Positions 43,577 to 52,435 of a stretch of DNA of 64,000 nucleotides are shown here, in pieces. A program made the translations under genes and the position numbers. Below the pieces are notes generated by a model, which was not told the origin of the DNA, did no database searches, and saw only the letters and a list, made by a program, of their open reading frames with translations. Numbering within the stretch: the first letter of the stretch is position 1; each line of letters opens with the position of its first letter. Source of the stretch: Amycolatopsis granulosa (GTDB lineage Bacteria > Actinomycetota > Actinomycetes > Mycobacteriales > Pseudonocardiaceae); assembly GCF_011758745.1 (NCBI RefSeq), contig NZ_JAANOV010000001.1, positions 558,001 through 622,000 on the forward strand. The letters run 5' to 3'.

Positions 43577-44590
43577 GTGAGCAAGGCAGGCAAGTTCTCG
43601 CACACCCTCCCGCCCCCCGACCCGTACCGGCTCCGCCGGCGCCGCACGGCCACGACCGCGTTGAGCTGTCTGGGAATCGTGCTCTCGTCGGCGTTGCTGC
43701 CCGGGCCCATGACCCACACCGCGCAGGCCGCGACCGCCCCGCGCGCGCTGCTGCGGCAGGACTTCCCGGATCCCGACGTGCTCCGGACCGGCTCTGCCTA
43801 CCACGCCTTCGCCACCTCCGGTTCCGCCGGCCGGGTGCCGGTCGCGGTGGCCGAGGCCCCCGACGGGCCGTGGCGCGTGGCCGGGGACGCCCTGGCCGCC
43901 GATCCGTCCTGGGTGGACCCGGCGGGCGGCTACTGGGCGCCGGACGTGACCCGGCGGGCGGACGGCACCTTCCTCATGTACTACTCGGCGGTGTCCACAC
44001 GCGACGGGCACCGCTGCATCGGCACGGCGGTCGCCGGCTCCGTCGCCGGCCCCTACCAGCCCACCGGGGACGGGCCGTTGATCTGCGATCCCGGCGACGG
44101 CGGCGACATCGACCCGCAGACCTTCCAGGGCCGCGACGGCACCCGCTACCTGCTCTACAAGGGTGAACACCCGGGCGGCGGGCCCTCGGCGATCTTCGTG
44201 CAGAAGATGACCCAGGACGGCGGCGCGCCCACGGGGCCGCGCACCGAGATCCTGCGCGCCGACCGGCCGGAGGAGAACGGTGTGGTGGAGGCGCCGGTGA
44301 TCGTGCAGCGCGGCGGCCGGTTCGTGCTGTTCTACTCCGCCGACGACTTCCGCAACGCCACCTACCACACCCGCTACGCCACGGCGAACTCGCTGACCGG
44401 CCCCTACACCAAGGCCGATCAGCCGCTGCTGACCACCGACTCCATCGGTCACGCGGCCGAGGGCCCCGGTGGCGCGGACGTGGTCGACGGGCGGATCTAC
44501 TTCCACGGCTGGCTGAACGGGCAGCGCACCGAGCGCGGGCTGTTCGACCTGGACCTGGAGTTCGTGCGCGGCGTGCCGCAGGTGTCCTAA
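43577..44590 (+). CDS. Secreted glycoside hydrolase family 43 protein
   Basis: A 337-residue five-bladed beta-propeller hydrolase. After a basic stretch, residues about 25-53 form a Sec signal peptide (TTALSCLGIVLSSALLPGPM, cleavage near AQAAT). The three catalytic acids of GH43 are visible: Asp in FPDPDVLR, Asp in GGDIDPQTF and Glu in NGVVEAPVI. It probably releases arabinose or xylose from plant polysaccharides outside the cell. GTG 43577 is used; the 24 residues before the hydrophobic core are rather long. Its stop overlaps the convergent isocitrate-lyase-type gene by 4 bp. Confidence 0.85.
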   Translation: MSKAGKFSHTLPPPDPYRLRRRRTATTALSCLGIVLSSALLPGPMTHTAQAATAPRALLRQDFPDPDVLRTGSAYHAFATSGSAGRVPVAVAEAPDGPWRVAGDALAADPSWVDPAGGYWAPDVTRRADGTFLMYYSAVSTRDGHRCIGTAVAGSVAGPYQPTGDGPLICDPGDGGDIDPQTFQGRDGTRYLLYKGEHPGGGPSAIFVQKMTQDGGAPTGPRTEILRADRPEENGVVEAPVIVQRGGRFVLFYSADDFRNATYHTRYATANSLTGPYTKADQPLLTTDSIGHAAEGPGGADVVDGRIYFHGWLNGQRTERGLFDLDLEFVRGVPQVS

Positions 44591-45528
44591 CCGGACTCGG
44601 CGGCGAAGCGGCGTTCCAGGTCGTGCACCTCGGGCAGTCCGATGAGGTCGGTGAACTCGCCGAACGACGGCAGCCGGGGCAGCGCGGCCGCGGGGGTGCC
44701 GTCCGCGCGCACGGTCTCCAGCAGGGCGCGCACCGCCGCGGCCGCCGCGAGCAGCGCCCCGATCGGGTACAGCACCAGCGAAAAGCCCAGTTCGCCGATC
44801 CGCTCCAGCGACAGCGGGGGCGTGCGCCCGCCCTCGGCCCAGTTGAACACGAGCGGGGCCACCCCGGACAGCTCGCCGGCGACCGTGGCGAGGTCCTCCT
44901 CGCTGGTCGGCGCCTCCACGAACAGCAGGTCCGCACCGGCCTCGGCGTAGGCGCGGGCGCGGTCGACGGCGTCGGCGAGCCCGTGCACCGCGGCGGCGTC
45001 GGTGCGCGCGATGATCACGAAGTCCGGATCCCGCCGGGCGGCGACCGCGGCGCGCACCTTGCCGGCCATCTCCTCGCGGGGGATGACCGCCTTGCCGCTG
45101 AGGTGCCCGCACTTCTTCGGGCTGACCTGGTCCTCCAGGTGGACGCCGGCCACTCCGGCCTGCTCGTAGGCCCGCACGGTCCGGACCACGTTGAGCGCGT
45201 TGCCGTAGCCGGTGTCGGCGTCGGCGATCACCGGCACGTCCACGGCGGCGGCCAGCCGCCGCGCCTGGTCCACCATTTCGGTACCGGTCAGCAGGCCGAC
45301 GTCGGGCCGCCCGATCAGGGACGCGGTGGCGCCGAACCCGGTCAGGTAGACCACGTCGAACCCGGCCTGCTCGATCAGCCGGGCGGACAGCGCATCGTAG
45401 GCACCGGGCGCCACCAGCGGTCCCGGGGCCGCGAGCAGCTCGCGCAACCGCTTCCGGGGCGGCGGCCCCGGGCCCAGCAGATCTCCCACCGCGTCCTCCC
45501 GCTGTCCGGTCCGCTCGACGTCCGTCAC
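44587..45528 (-). CDS. Isocitrate lyase/PEP mutase-superfamily enzyme
   Basis: A 313-residue TIM-barrel enzyme of the ICL/PEPM superfamily. Metal and substrate motifs are VIADADTGYGNALNVVRTV (about residues 100-118), the lyase-type signature K-K-C-G-H (about residues 138-142) and VEAPTSEED. The KKCGH cysteine indicates a C-C lyase, such as 2-methylisocitrate or oxaloacetate/dimethylmalate lyase, and not a phosphonate mutase. No prp genes are nearby, so the substrate is open. GTG 45528 start. Confidence 0.85.
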   Translation of the reverse strand: MTDVERTGQREDAVGDLLGPGPPPRKRLRELLAAPGPLVAPGAYDALSARLIEQAGFDVVYLTGFGATASLIGRPDVGLLTGTEMVDQARRLAAAVDVPVIADADTGYGNALNVVRTVRAYEQAGVAGVHLEDQVSPKKCGHLSGKAVIPREEMAGKVRAAVAARRDPDFVIIARTDAAAVHGLADAVDRARAYAEAGADLLFVEAPTSEEDLATVAGELSGVAPLVFNWAEGGRTPPLSLERIGELGFSLVLYPIGALLAAAAAVRALLETVRADGTPAAALPRLPSFGEFTDLIGLPEVHDLERRFAAESG

Positions 45529-45573
45529 CTACGCTAGTCCCCGGGGACGGCACCGCACCGGGTGGACAACGTC

Positions 45574-45593
45574 GCAACGTTCGTGCAACGTTC
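45574..45593. promoter_or_regulatory. Tandem direct repeat upstream of the carotenoid operon
   Basis: GCAACGTTC at 45574-45582 is repeated exactly at 45585-45593, an 11-bp period (one helical turn), and a related ACAACGT lies at 45566-45572. It is 36 bp upstream of the crtI ATG, so it overlaps or flanks the promoter. A direct-repeat operator read by a single dimeric regulator is likely. Confidence 0.5.
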
Positions 45594-45628
45594 TAGCCGT
45601 CCGAGCGGGGTGAGTGAGGGGTGGCGGG

Positions 45629-47137
45629 ATGCGGACCGTGACAGGCCCGGCGGATCGGATCGTCGTGGTCGGCGCGGGGCTGTCCGGGCTGGCGGCGGCG
45701 CTGCACCTGGCCGGGCGGGGACGGCAGGTGACCGTCGTCGAGCGCGAGCCGGTGCCCGGTGGGCGGACCGGGCGGCTGGACCTCGGCGGCTACCGGATCG
45801 ACACCGGACCCACGGTGCTGACCATGCCCGGCATCGTCGAGGAAACGCTGGCCGCGGTCGGGGACAGCCTGGCCGGCCGCCTCGACCTCGTCCCGGTCAC
45901 GCCCGCCTACCGGGCTCGTTTCGCCGACGGCAGCAGCCTCGACGTGCACAGCGACGCCGAGGCGATGACCGAGGCCGTGCGCGCGTTCGCCGGCCCGTCC
46001 GAAGCCGCCGGCTACCGGCGCCTGCGCGACTGGCTCACCCGGCTCTACCGCACCGAGTTCGACCGGTTCATCGCCGCGAACTTCGACTCGCCGCTCGCGC
46101 TGGTGACCCCGCACCTGGCGCGGCTGGTCGCGATGGGCGCGTTCGGGCCGCTGGACCGCAAGATCGGGCAGTTCGTGCGTGACGAGCGGTTGCGCCGGGT
46201 GTTCTCCTTCCAGTCGCTCTACGCCGGACAGTCACCGCAGCACGCCCTCGCCGTGTACGCGGTGATCGCCTACATGGACACCGTCGCCGGGGTGTTCTTC
46301 CCGCGCGGTGGCATGCGCGCACTGCCCGACGCCCTCGCCGCCGCGGCCGCGGACGCCGGTGTGGAGTTCCGCTACGGCGCCGAGGTCACCGGACTGGACC
46401 GGTCCGGCTCCCGGGTCAAGGCCGTGCACACGACCCACGGCAGCCTGCCGGCCGACGCCGTCGTGCTCACCACCGAGCTGCCGGCCGCCTACCGCCTGCT
46501 CGGCCGCACGCCGCGGCGGCCGGTGCCGCTGCGCGCGGCGCCGTCGGCCGTCGTCGTGCACGTCGGCACCCGGCGGCGCTGCGACACCGCACACCACACC
46601 ATCCTGTTCGGCGCGGCGTGGCGGCGGACGTTCCACGAGCTGATCTCCCAGGGACGGCTGATGAGCGACCCCTCGCTGCTGGTCACCCGGCCCACGGCCA
46701 CCGACCCGGCACTCGCCCCGGACGGGCGCGAGCTGCTCTACGTGCTGGCGCCCGCGCCGAACCTGACGCGCGGCGCGGTGGACTGGGACCGCGTCGGGGA
46801 CGCCTACGCCGACGAGGTCCTCGGGCAGGTGGCCGAGCGGCTGCTGCCCGGTCTGGACGGGACGATCGAAGCGCGGCACGTGGTCACCCCGGCCGGCTGG
46901 GCACGGCAGGGCATGCTCGCCGGCACCCCGTTCGCGCTGGCCCACACCGTGGCCCAGACCGGCCCGTTCCGTCCGCGCAACCTGGTGCGGGGCACCGGCA
47001 ACGTGGTCCTCGCCGGCGGCAGCACCGCGCCCGGGGTCGGCGTGCCGACCGCGCTGATCTCCGGGCGGCTGGCCGCCGACCGGATCACCGGGGTGACCCT
47101 CCCCTCGGCCCGGCCGGTCGTGGTGACGGCCCGATGA
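45629..47137 (+). CDS. crtI: Phytoene desaturase
   Basis: A 502-residue CrtI-type desaturase. The FAD dinucleotide fold is VVVGAGLSGLAAALHLAGRG (about residues 12-31) followed by PGGRTGRLDLGGYRIDTGPT. The conserved C-terminal ligand region is LVRGTGNVVLAGGSTAPGVG (about residues 452-471). It introduces the double bonds that convert phytoene to lycopene. ATG 45629, preceded by GAGGGGTGGCGGG, starts a tightly coupled six-gene carotenoid operon; its stop overlaps crtB (ATGA). Confidence 0.9.
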   Translation: MRTVTGPADRIVVVGAGLSGLAAALHLAGRGRQVTVVEREPVPGGRTGRLDLGGYRIDTGPTVLTMPGIVEETLAAVGDSLAGRLDLVPVTPAYRARFADGSSLDVHSDAEAMTEAVRAFAGPSEAAGYRRLRDWLTRLYRTEFDRFIAANFDSPLALVTPHLARLVAMGAFGPLDRKIGQFVRDERLRRVFSFQSLYAGQSPQHALAVYAVIAYMDTVAGVFFPRGGMRALPDALAAAAADAGVEFRYGAEVTGLDRSGSRVKAVHTTHGSLPADAVVLTTELPAAYRLLGRTPRRPVPLRAAPSAVVVHVGTRRRCDTAHHTILFGAAWRRTFHELISQGRLMSDPSLLVTRPTATDPALAPDGRELLYVLAPAPNLTRGAVDWDRVGDAYADEVLGQVAERLLPGLDGTIEARHVVTPAGWARQGMLAGTPFALAHTVAQTGPFRPRNLVRGTGNVVLAGGSTAPGVGVPTALISGRLAADRITGVTLPSARPVVVTAR

Positions 47138-48096
47138 GCGGCGCACTGGACGCCGCCGGCATCACCGAACCGCGGCTGCGCGAGTCCTATCTCCGCTGCC
47201 GCCACCTCAACGCCCAGCACGGCCGCACCTACTACCTGGCCACCCGGCTGCTGACCAAACCGCAGCGCCCGGCGGTGCACGCGCTCTACGGGTTCGCCCG
47301 CTTCGCCGACGACATCGTCGACTCCGCGCCACCGGGCAGTGATCCCGCGCACCGGCTGGAAGCGCTTTCCGCGACGTTGCTGACCGGTCTGGACAGCGGC
47401 CACAGCGACGACCCGATCCTCGCGGCGGTGGTGGACACCGCGGCCCGCTACGGGATCCGGCGCGACCTGTTCACCGCGTTCCTCGACTCGATGCGGATGG
47501 ACCTCACCGTCACCGGCTACCCGGACCGGGCGGCGCTGGACCGCTACGTGCACGGCTCGGCCGAGGTGATCGGCCTGCAGATGCTGCCGGTGCTGGGCAC
47601 CGCGGGCGAACCGGACGAGGCGGCCCCGTACGCGGCGGCGCTGGGCAAGGCGTTCCAGCTGACGAACTTCCTGCGGGACATCGCCGAGGACCTCGACCGC
47701 GGCCGCGTGTACCTGCCCGAGGACGAGCTGGCCGCGTTCGGCGTCGACCGTGAGCTGCTGACCTGGTGCCGCCGCACCGGGCACACCGATCCGAAGGTCC
47801 GCGCGGCGCTGGCCGCCCAGCACGCCACGACCCGGGCCATCTACACCTACGCCCGCGCCGGCATCGACCGGCTGCACCCGGTGTCCCGGCCGTGCATCAC
47901 GACCGCCCTGGTGCTGTACTCGGAGATCCTGGACCGGATCGAGGCGGCCGGGTTCGCGGTCTTCGCGCACCGCGCGCGGGTCGGCCACGGCCGCCGCGCG
48001 CGGCTGGCGGTCTCCGGGCTGGTCCGGGCGATGTGGGCCAGACGGGGACGGCGGGCCGCCGGGCTGACCGCGGCGGCGACGGAGAGGTGGGCGTGA
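47134..48096 (+). CDS. crtB: Phytoene synthase
   Basis: A 320-residue squalene/phytoene synthase. The two aspartate-rich substrate motifs are in YGFARFADDIVDSA (about residues 48-61) and TNFLRDIAEDLDRGRVYLP (about residues 177-195). It joins two geranylgeranyl diphosphates to phytoene. The GGPP synthase (crtE) needed upstream is not in this window. ATG 47134 overlaps the crtI stop. Confidence 0.92.
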   Translation: MSGALDAAGITEPRLRESYLRCRHLNAQHGRTYYLATRLLTKPQRPAVHALYGFARFADDIVDSAPPGSDPAHRLEALSATLLTGLDSGHSDDPILAAVVDTAARYGIRRDLFTAFLDSMRMDLTVTGYPDRAALDRYVHGSAEVIGLQMLPVLGTAGEPDEAAPYAAALGKAFQLTNFLRDIAEDLDRGRVYLPEDELAAFGVDRELLTWCRRTGHTDPKVRAALAAQHATTRAIYTYARAGIDRLHPVSRPCITTALVLYSEILDRIEAAGFAVFAHRARVGHGRRARLAVSGLVRAMWARRGRRAAGLTAAATERWA

Positions 48097-48097
48097 G

Positions 48098-48433
48098 GTG
48101 GACCGCTACCAGTACCTGCTCGTCCTGGCGGGGTGCGTGCTGATCACCCTGCCGCTGGAGTTCCTGGGGGCGCGGGTGTACCGGCGGCCGGTGGCGCTGG
48201 CGCGCGCGGTGCTCCCGGTCGCGCTGGTGTTCGTGGTGTGGGACGCGATCGCGATCGCCTGGCGGGTGTGGTGGTACAACCCCGAGTACGTGACCGGCGT
48301 GCGGCTGCCGTTCGCGGTCCCGCTGGAGGAGCTGCTGTTCTTCCTGGTCATCCCCGTGTGCGGGGTGCTGACCTACGGGTGCGTGCAGGCGATGCTCGCC
48401 CGGCTGCGCGCACCGCGGAAGGTCCGCCGGTGA
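48098..48433 (+). CDS. crtYc: Lycopene cyclase subunit, CrtYc-type
   Basis: A 111-residue, three-helix membrane protein of the lycopene cyclase domain family (heterodimeric actinobacterial type). The catalytic P-L-E-E motif is in LPFAVPLEELLFFLVIP (about residues 72-88). With CrtYd it forms the enzyme that closes the beta-rings of lycopene. GTG 48098 starts 1 bp after the crtB stop; its end overlaps crtYd by GTGA. Confidence 0.88.
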   Translation: MDRYQYLLVLAGCVLITLPLEFLGARVYRRPVALARAVLPVALVFVVWDAIAIAWRVWWYNPEYVTGVRLPFAVPLEELLFFLVIPVCGVLTYGCVQAMLARLRAPRKVRR

Positions 48434-48750
48434 CTGGGCTGGGGTACACCGTGCCCGCCGTGCTGGCGGTGATCGCGGTGTGCGCGTGGGAGCTGGCGTA
48501 CCTGCGTACCGGGCTGTTCCGCAAACCGGCCTACTGGATCTCGATGGTGATCGTGATCGGCTTCCAGATCCCGGTGGACGGCTGGCTGACCAAGCTGACC
48601 GCCCCGATCGTGCGCTACGCGCCGGAACAGACCAGTGGCCTGCGCTTCCCGTGGGACATCCCGGTGGAGGACTTCCTATTCGGGTTCGCACTGGTCACCG
48701 CGGTGCTGCTGCTGTGGGAGCGGCGCACCGGCAGGCAGGAGGACTCGTGA
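48430..48750 (+). CDS. crtYd: Lycopene cyclase subunit, CrtYd-type
   Basis: A 106-residue, three-helix membrane protein, the second half of the heterodimeric lycopene beta-cyclase. The catalytic segment is PWDIPVEDFLFGFALVTAVL (about residues 77-96), with the family P-x-E-D/E motif. GTG 48430 overlaps the crtYc stop and its own stop overlaps the methyltransferase start. Confidence 0.88.
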   Translation: MTGLGYTVPAVLAVIAVCAWELAYLRTGLFRKPAYWISMVIVIGFQIPVDGWLTKLTAPIVRYAPEQTSGLRFPWDIPVEDFLFGFALVTAVLLLWERRTGRQEDS

Positions 48751-49484
48751 CCCTGGACCGCACCGGCCTGGCCCGGCACGAGGTGCCCGCCGCGTTCGAC
48801 ACCGGCGCGGCCGCCTACGACCGGCTGGTCGGCGCCAACCCCGGCTACCACCGGCACCTACGGCTGTCCGCGCGCCGGATGCGGCTGCCCCACGGCGGCC
48901 GGGGCCTGCGCCTGCTCGACGCCGGGTGCGGCACCGGTGCGTCCACCGCCGCGCTGCTGGCGGCCGCGCCGCACGCCGAGATCGTCGCCGTCGACGCGTC
49001 CGCCGGGATGCTCGCCCAGGCCCGGCGCAAGTCCTGGCCGCCCACCGTCCACTTCGTCCACAGCCCGGTCGAGGGCCTGGCCGCCGCGGGCGTCTCCGGG
49101 CCGTTCGACGGCGTGTTCGCCGCCTACCTGATCCGCAACCTCGCCGACCCCGGCGGGCAGCTGCGTGCACTGCGGGCGTTGCTGAAGCCCGGCGGCACCT
49201 TCGCCGCACACGAGTACGCGGTGCGCGACTCCCCCATCGCGACACTGGTCTGGCACGCGGTGTGCTGGAGCGTCATCATCCCGTCCGGGCGGCTGGCCAC
49301 CGGGGACGCCACCCTCTACCGGCACCTGTGGCGCAGCGCGCTCACCTTCGACGGCGCCGCCCGGTTCCGGCGGCGGCTGGCCGACGCCGGGTTCACCGCC
49401 GTGCACAGCGAGACGATGACCGGGTGGCAGCGCGGCGTCGTGCACACGTTCCTGGCCACCAATCCCGGGGAGGGAACCACGTGA
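48747..49484 (+). CDS. crtT: CrtT-like methyltransferase of the carotenoid operon
   Basis: A 245-residue class I methyltransferase of the UbiE/Methyltransf_25 type, with LRLLDAGCGTGASTAALLAA (about residues 53-72), EIVAVDASAGMLAQARRK and a motif IV-like FDGVFAAYLIRNL. The same position in streptomycete isorenieratene clusters is occupied by crtT, between the cyclase and crtU, so I use that name. Its exact step is not settled, since the ring-methyl migration is ascribed to CrtU. GTG 48747 with coupled ends on both sides. Confidence 0.75.
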   Translation: MTLDRTGLARHEVPAAFDTGAAAYDRLVGANPGYHRHLRLSARRMRLPHGGRGLRLLDAGCGTGASTAALLAAAPHAEIVAVDASAGMLAQARRKSWPPTVHFVHSPVEGLAAAGVSGPFDGVFAAYLIRNLADPGGQLRALRALLKPGGTFAAHEYAVRDSPIATLVWHAVCWSVIIPSGRLATGDATLYRHLWRSALTFDGAARFRRRLADAGFTAVHSETMTGWQRGVVHTFLATNPGEGTT

Positions 49485-50995
49485 GGGACCGTCGCGCCGT
49501 CCGGCACCGCGCGCCCGCCGGTGCCGCGGACGCCGGCACCCGGCCGCACCGGCCGTCGGTGGTCGTGGCCGGCGGCGGGATCGCAGGCCTGACCGCCGCC
49601 ACCGCGCTGGCCGAACGCGGCGTCACGGTCACCGTGGTCGAGCGCGAGCAGCAGCTCGGCGGACGGGTCGCCGCCTGGCGAGAACGGCTGCCCGACGGCA
49701 GCACGGTGTCCATGAGCCGCGGCTTCCACGCCTTCTTCCGCCAGTACTACAACCTGCGCGCCCTGCTGCGCCGCGCCGACCCGGGCCTGGCGCGGCTGAC
49801 CCCGGTGCCGGACTACCCGCTGGTCGACGGCGCGGGCCGGCGCGACACCTTCCGCGGCCTGCCGCGCACGCCGCCGTGGAACGCGCTCGCGTTCGCGCTG
49901 CGCAGCCCCACGTTCCGGCCGGCCGACCTGCTGCGGCTCAACGCGCGGGCGGCGGCACCGCTGGCCGCGGTGTCGGTGCCGGAAACCTACGAGCGGCTCG
50001 ACGGGATCGACGCCCAGACGTTCCTGGAACGCATCAACTTCCCGCCCGCCGCGCGGCACCTGGCGTTCGAGGTGTTCTCCCGCAGCTTCTTCGCGCCGCC
50101 GTCGCGCATGTCGGCGGCCGAGCTGGCGACCATGTTCCACCTGTACTTCCTCGGCTCGTCCGAAGGGCTCGTGTTCGACGTGCCGGACGCCGCTTACGAC
50201 ACCGCGCTGTGGGAGCCGCTGCGGGCGTACCTGCTGCGCCTGGGGGTGCGGTTCCACCACGGCACCGAGGTCCGCACCGTGGCGCGGGAGGGCGCGCGGT
50301 GGCTGGTCGACGGGGTGGCCGCCGACGGGGTCGTGCTCGCCACCGACGTGGCCGGGCTGCGCTCGATCGTGTCGTCGTCGCCGGACCTCGCCGACGACGA
50401 CTGGCGGGCCCGCGTGCTCGGGCTGCGCACCGCCCCGCCGTTCCTGGTGCACCGGCTCTGGCTGGACCGTCCCGTCGCGCCGGAGCGGCCCGCGTTCCTG
50501 GCCACCGGCGGGCTCGACCCGCTGGACAACATCAGCGTGCTGGACCGCTACGAGCGCGAGGCCGCCGCCTGGGCCCGCGATCACGGCGGCTCCGTCGTGG
50601 AGCTGCACGCCTACGCGTGCGGTAGCGACACCGACGCGGCCGTCCCGGCGCTGCGCACACGGCTGGTGGACCGGCTGCACCAGCTCTACCCGGAAACCGC
50701 GCACGCCGGGATCGCCGGTGAGCTGGTGCAGTGGCGGCAGGACTGCCCGCTGTTCGGCGTGGGCGACTTCGCGCGGCGGCCCCGGGTGCGCACCCCGTTC
50801 GACGGGCTCGTGCTGGCCGGGGACGGGATCCGCATCGACCTTCCGGTCGCGCTGATGGAACGCGCGGCCGCGACCGGCTGGCACGCCGCGAACTGCCTGC
50901 TCGCGCGGTGGGGGCTGGCCGGCCACGAACTGACCACCGTGCCGGTCCGCGGACGGTTCGCGCCGCTGCGGGCCCTGGCCTCGCTAGGAGGGTGA
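49481..50995 (+). CDS. crtU: CrtU-type beta-carotene desaturase/methyltransferase (isorenieratene synthase)
   Basis: A 504-residue FAD-dependent amine-oxidase-fold enzyme with VVVAGGGIAGLTAATALAER (about residues 27-46) and then GGRVAAW. The characteristic stretch SRGFHAFFRQYYNLRALLRR (about residues 80-99) separates CrtU from CrtI. CrtU desaturates the beta-rings and shifts a methyl group to give aromatic rings (isorenieratene). GTG 49481 overlaps the crtT stop. The first about 26 residues are basic and non-conserved, so a downstream start is possible. Confidence 0.85.
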   Translation: MRDRRAVRHRAPAGAADAGTRPHRPSVVVAGGGIAGLTAATALAERGVTVTVVEREQQLGGRVAAWRERLPDGSTVSMSRGFHAFFRQYYNLRALLRRADPGLARLTPVPDYPLVDGAGRRDTFRGLPRTPPWNALAFALRSPTFRPADLLRLNARAAAPLAAVSVPETYERLDGIDAQTFLERINFPPAARHLAFEVFSRSFFAPPSRMSAAELATMFHLYFLGSSEGLVFDVPDAAYDTALWEPLRAYLLRLGVRFHHGTEVRTVAREGARWLVDGVAADGVVLATDVAGLRSIVSSSPDLADDDWRARVLGLRTAPPFLVHRLWLDRPVAPERPAFLATGGLDPLDNISVLDRYEREAAAWARDHGGSVVELHAYACGSDTDAAVPALRTRLVDRLHQLYPETAHAGIAGELVQWRQDCPLFGVGDFARRPRVRTPFDGLVLAGDGIRIDLPVALMERAAATGWHAANCLLARWGLAGHELTTVPVRGRFAPLRALASLGG

Positions 50996-50996
50996 G

Positions 50997-52001
50997 ATGG
51001 CGCCGCGCTGGCCCCGGGACTGGCCGTTGCAACCGATCCCGCGCCTGCCGTGGGCACGGCAGGAACCGACCTACCGGGACGCCCGGCCGTCGCTGATCGA
51101 GGCCGCGCTGAAGCGGGCCGAGGCGCGGCCGTCGGGCAACTGGTACGTGTTCGCCGCCGCCCGCGACGTGCGCGCGGATCGCCCGTACGGGTTCTCCGTC
51201 GCCGGGACCGAGCTGGTCGCGTGGCGGGACGGCTCCGGGAAACTGCTGGTCGCCCCGGGTGCCTGCCCGCATCTGGGCGCGCCGTTGGCGCTGGGCCGGG
51301 TGGACGACGGCGGGTTGCGGTGCCGGTGGCACGGGCTGCGGGTGGACGAGCGCTCGTGCCTGCCCGCGTTCGACGACGGGGTGCTGGCGTGGGTGCGGCT
51401 GGACCGGGCGGGCGGCGAGGAACCGCTGGCGGCGCCGGTCGTGGGCGAGCGGCCCGCGGCCGGGGTGGACTCGGTGGCGCGGCTGGTCGGGGTGTGCGAA
51501 CCGCGGGATGTGATCGCGAACCGGCTCGACCCGTGGCACGGTTCGTGGTTCCACCCGTACTCGTTCACCCGGCTGTCGGTGCTGTCCGCGCCGGCCGAGG
51601 GCGAGGTGGCCGAGGCGGACGACCGGTTCGCCGTGTCGGTGACCTTCCGGGTCACCCCGACGCTCGGTGTACCGGTGACCGCGGAGTTCACCTGCCCGGA
51701 GCCGCGGACGATCGTCATGCGCATCACCGGCGGTGAGGGTGCCGGCAGCGTGGTCGAGACGCACGCGACGCCGCTGGGCCCGGGCGCCGACGGGCGCCCG
51801 CGCACCGCGGTGATCGAGGCCGTGGTGGCGGCGTCGGACCGCCCCGGTTTTCGGCTGGCGCGGGCTGCCGCTCCCCTGCTGCGCCCGATGATGCGCCACG
51901 CGGCGGCCAGGTTGTGGCGGGACGACCTCGCCTACGCCGAGCGCCGCTATCAGTTGCGCGCGCGGGACTGGGCCACCCGGTCCGAGGCCGGCCACACGTA
52001 G
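50997..52001 (+). CDS. Rieske [2Fe-2S] protein with DUF5914 C-terminal domain
   Basis: A 334-residue protein. The Rieske domain (residues about 45-140) has C-P-H-L-G and C-R-W-H-G, the two Cys-His cluster ligands. The rest matches a DUF5914-type C-terminal domain with a possible mononuclear-iron helix (CEPRDVIANRLDPWHGSWFH, about residues 169-188). Such proteins accompany crtU in actinobacterial aromatic-carotenoid clusters; a ring hydroxylation or desaturation step is plausible. ATG 50997 follows AGGAGGGTGAG, one base after the crtU stop. Its last 52 bp overlap the convergent gene. Confidence 0.8.
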   Translation: MAPRWPRDWPLQPIPRLPWARQEPTYRDARPSLIEAALKRAEARPSGNWYVFAAARDVRADRPYGFSVAGTELVAWRDGSGKLLVAPGACPHLGAPLALGRVDDGGLRCRWHGLRVDERSCLPAFDDGVLAWVRLDRAGGEEPLAAPVVGERPAAGVDSVARLVGVCEPRDVIANRLDPWHGSWFHPYSFTRLSVLSAPAEGEVAEADDRFAVSVTFRVTPTLGVPVTAEFTCPEPRTIVMRITGGEGAGSVVETHATPLGPGADGRPRTAVIEAVVAASDRPGFRLARAAAPLLRPMMRHAAARLWRDDLAYAERRYQLRARDWATRSEAGHT

Positions 52002-52435
52002 GGCAGATCGTCCGGCACCCCGGGGAAGAACCGCCGGTAGTGGTCCGGGTCCTTGTGCAGCAGGGCCGACTGGTGGCTGCGGTGGAAGCCCGGATCGCCG
52101 AGCCACGGCGGCATCTCCTCCGCCTCGTGCAGCGCCTGCTCGTCCCGCGGCTGCGCCACGCCCGTCGCGTGCAGCAGGTCACCGGTCAGCTTCACCGCGC
52201 ACGTGTCGGCGTGCCCGGCCGCGCACCAGACCCGGCACACCTCCAGGCCGTACCGCGTCAGCGCCTCCTCGTACCCGGTCCACATCTTCGCGGCCGGGTG
52301 GTGCCGCCACCCGTAGCCCGGAACCGTCAGCGCCCGCAGCACCTGCAAGGTCTCCACGCGCTGCTTGCCCAAACGCCGGCTGTCGAGCACCCGCGCGGTG
52401 TCCGCGAACCCGGGGTAGGGCAGGAAGGTCTGCAT
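51950..52435 (-). CDS. MSMEG_6728-like protein (pyrimidine-dimer-glycosylase related)
   Basis: A 161-residue protein beginning MQTFLPYPGFADTARVLDSR and containing RLGKQRVETLQVLRAL, the pattern of the actinobacterial MSMEG_6728 family, distantly related to T4 endonuclease V-type pyrimidine dimer glycosylases. The basic N-terminal helix and HRSHQSALL fit a DNA-binding role, but activity has not been established to my knowledge. It follows a small hypothetical gene on the same strand with no gap. Confidence 0.75.
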   Translation of the reverse strand: MQTFLPYPGFADTARVLDSRRLGKQRVETLQVLRALTVPGYGWRHHPAAKMWTGYEEALTRYGLEVCRVWCAAGHADTCAVKLTGDLLHATGVAQPRDEQALHEAEEMPPWLGDPGFHRSHQSALLHKDPDHYRRFFPGVPDDLPYVWPASDRVAQSRARN

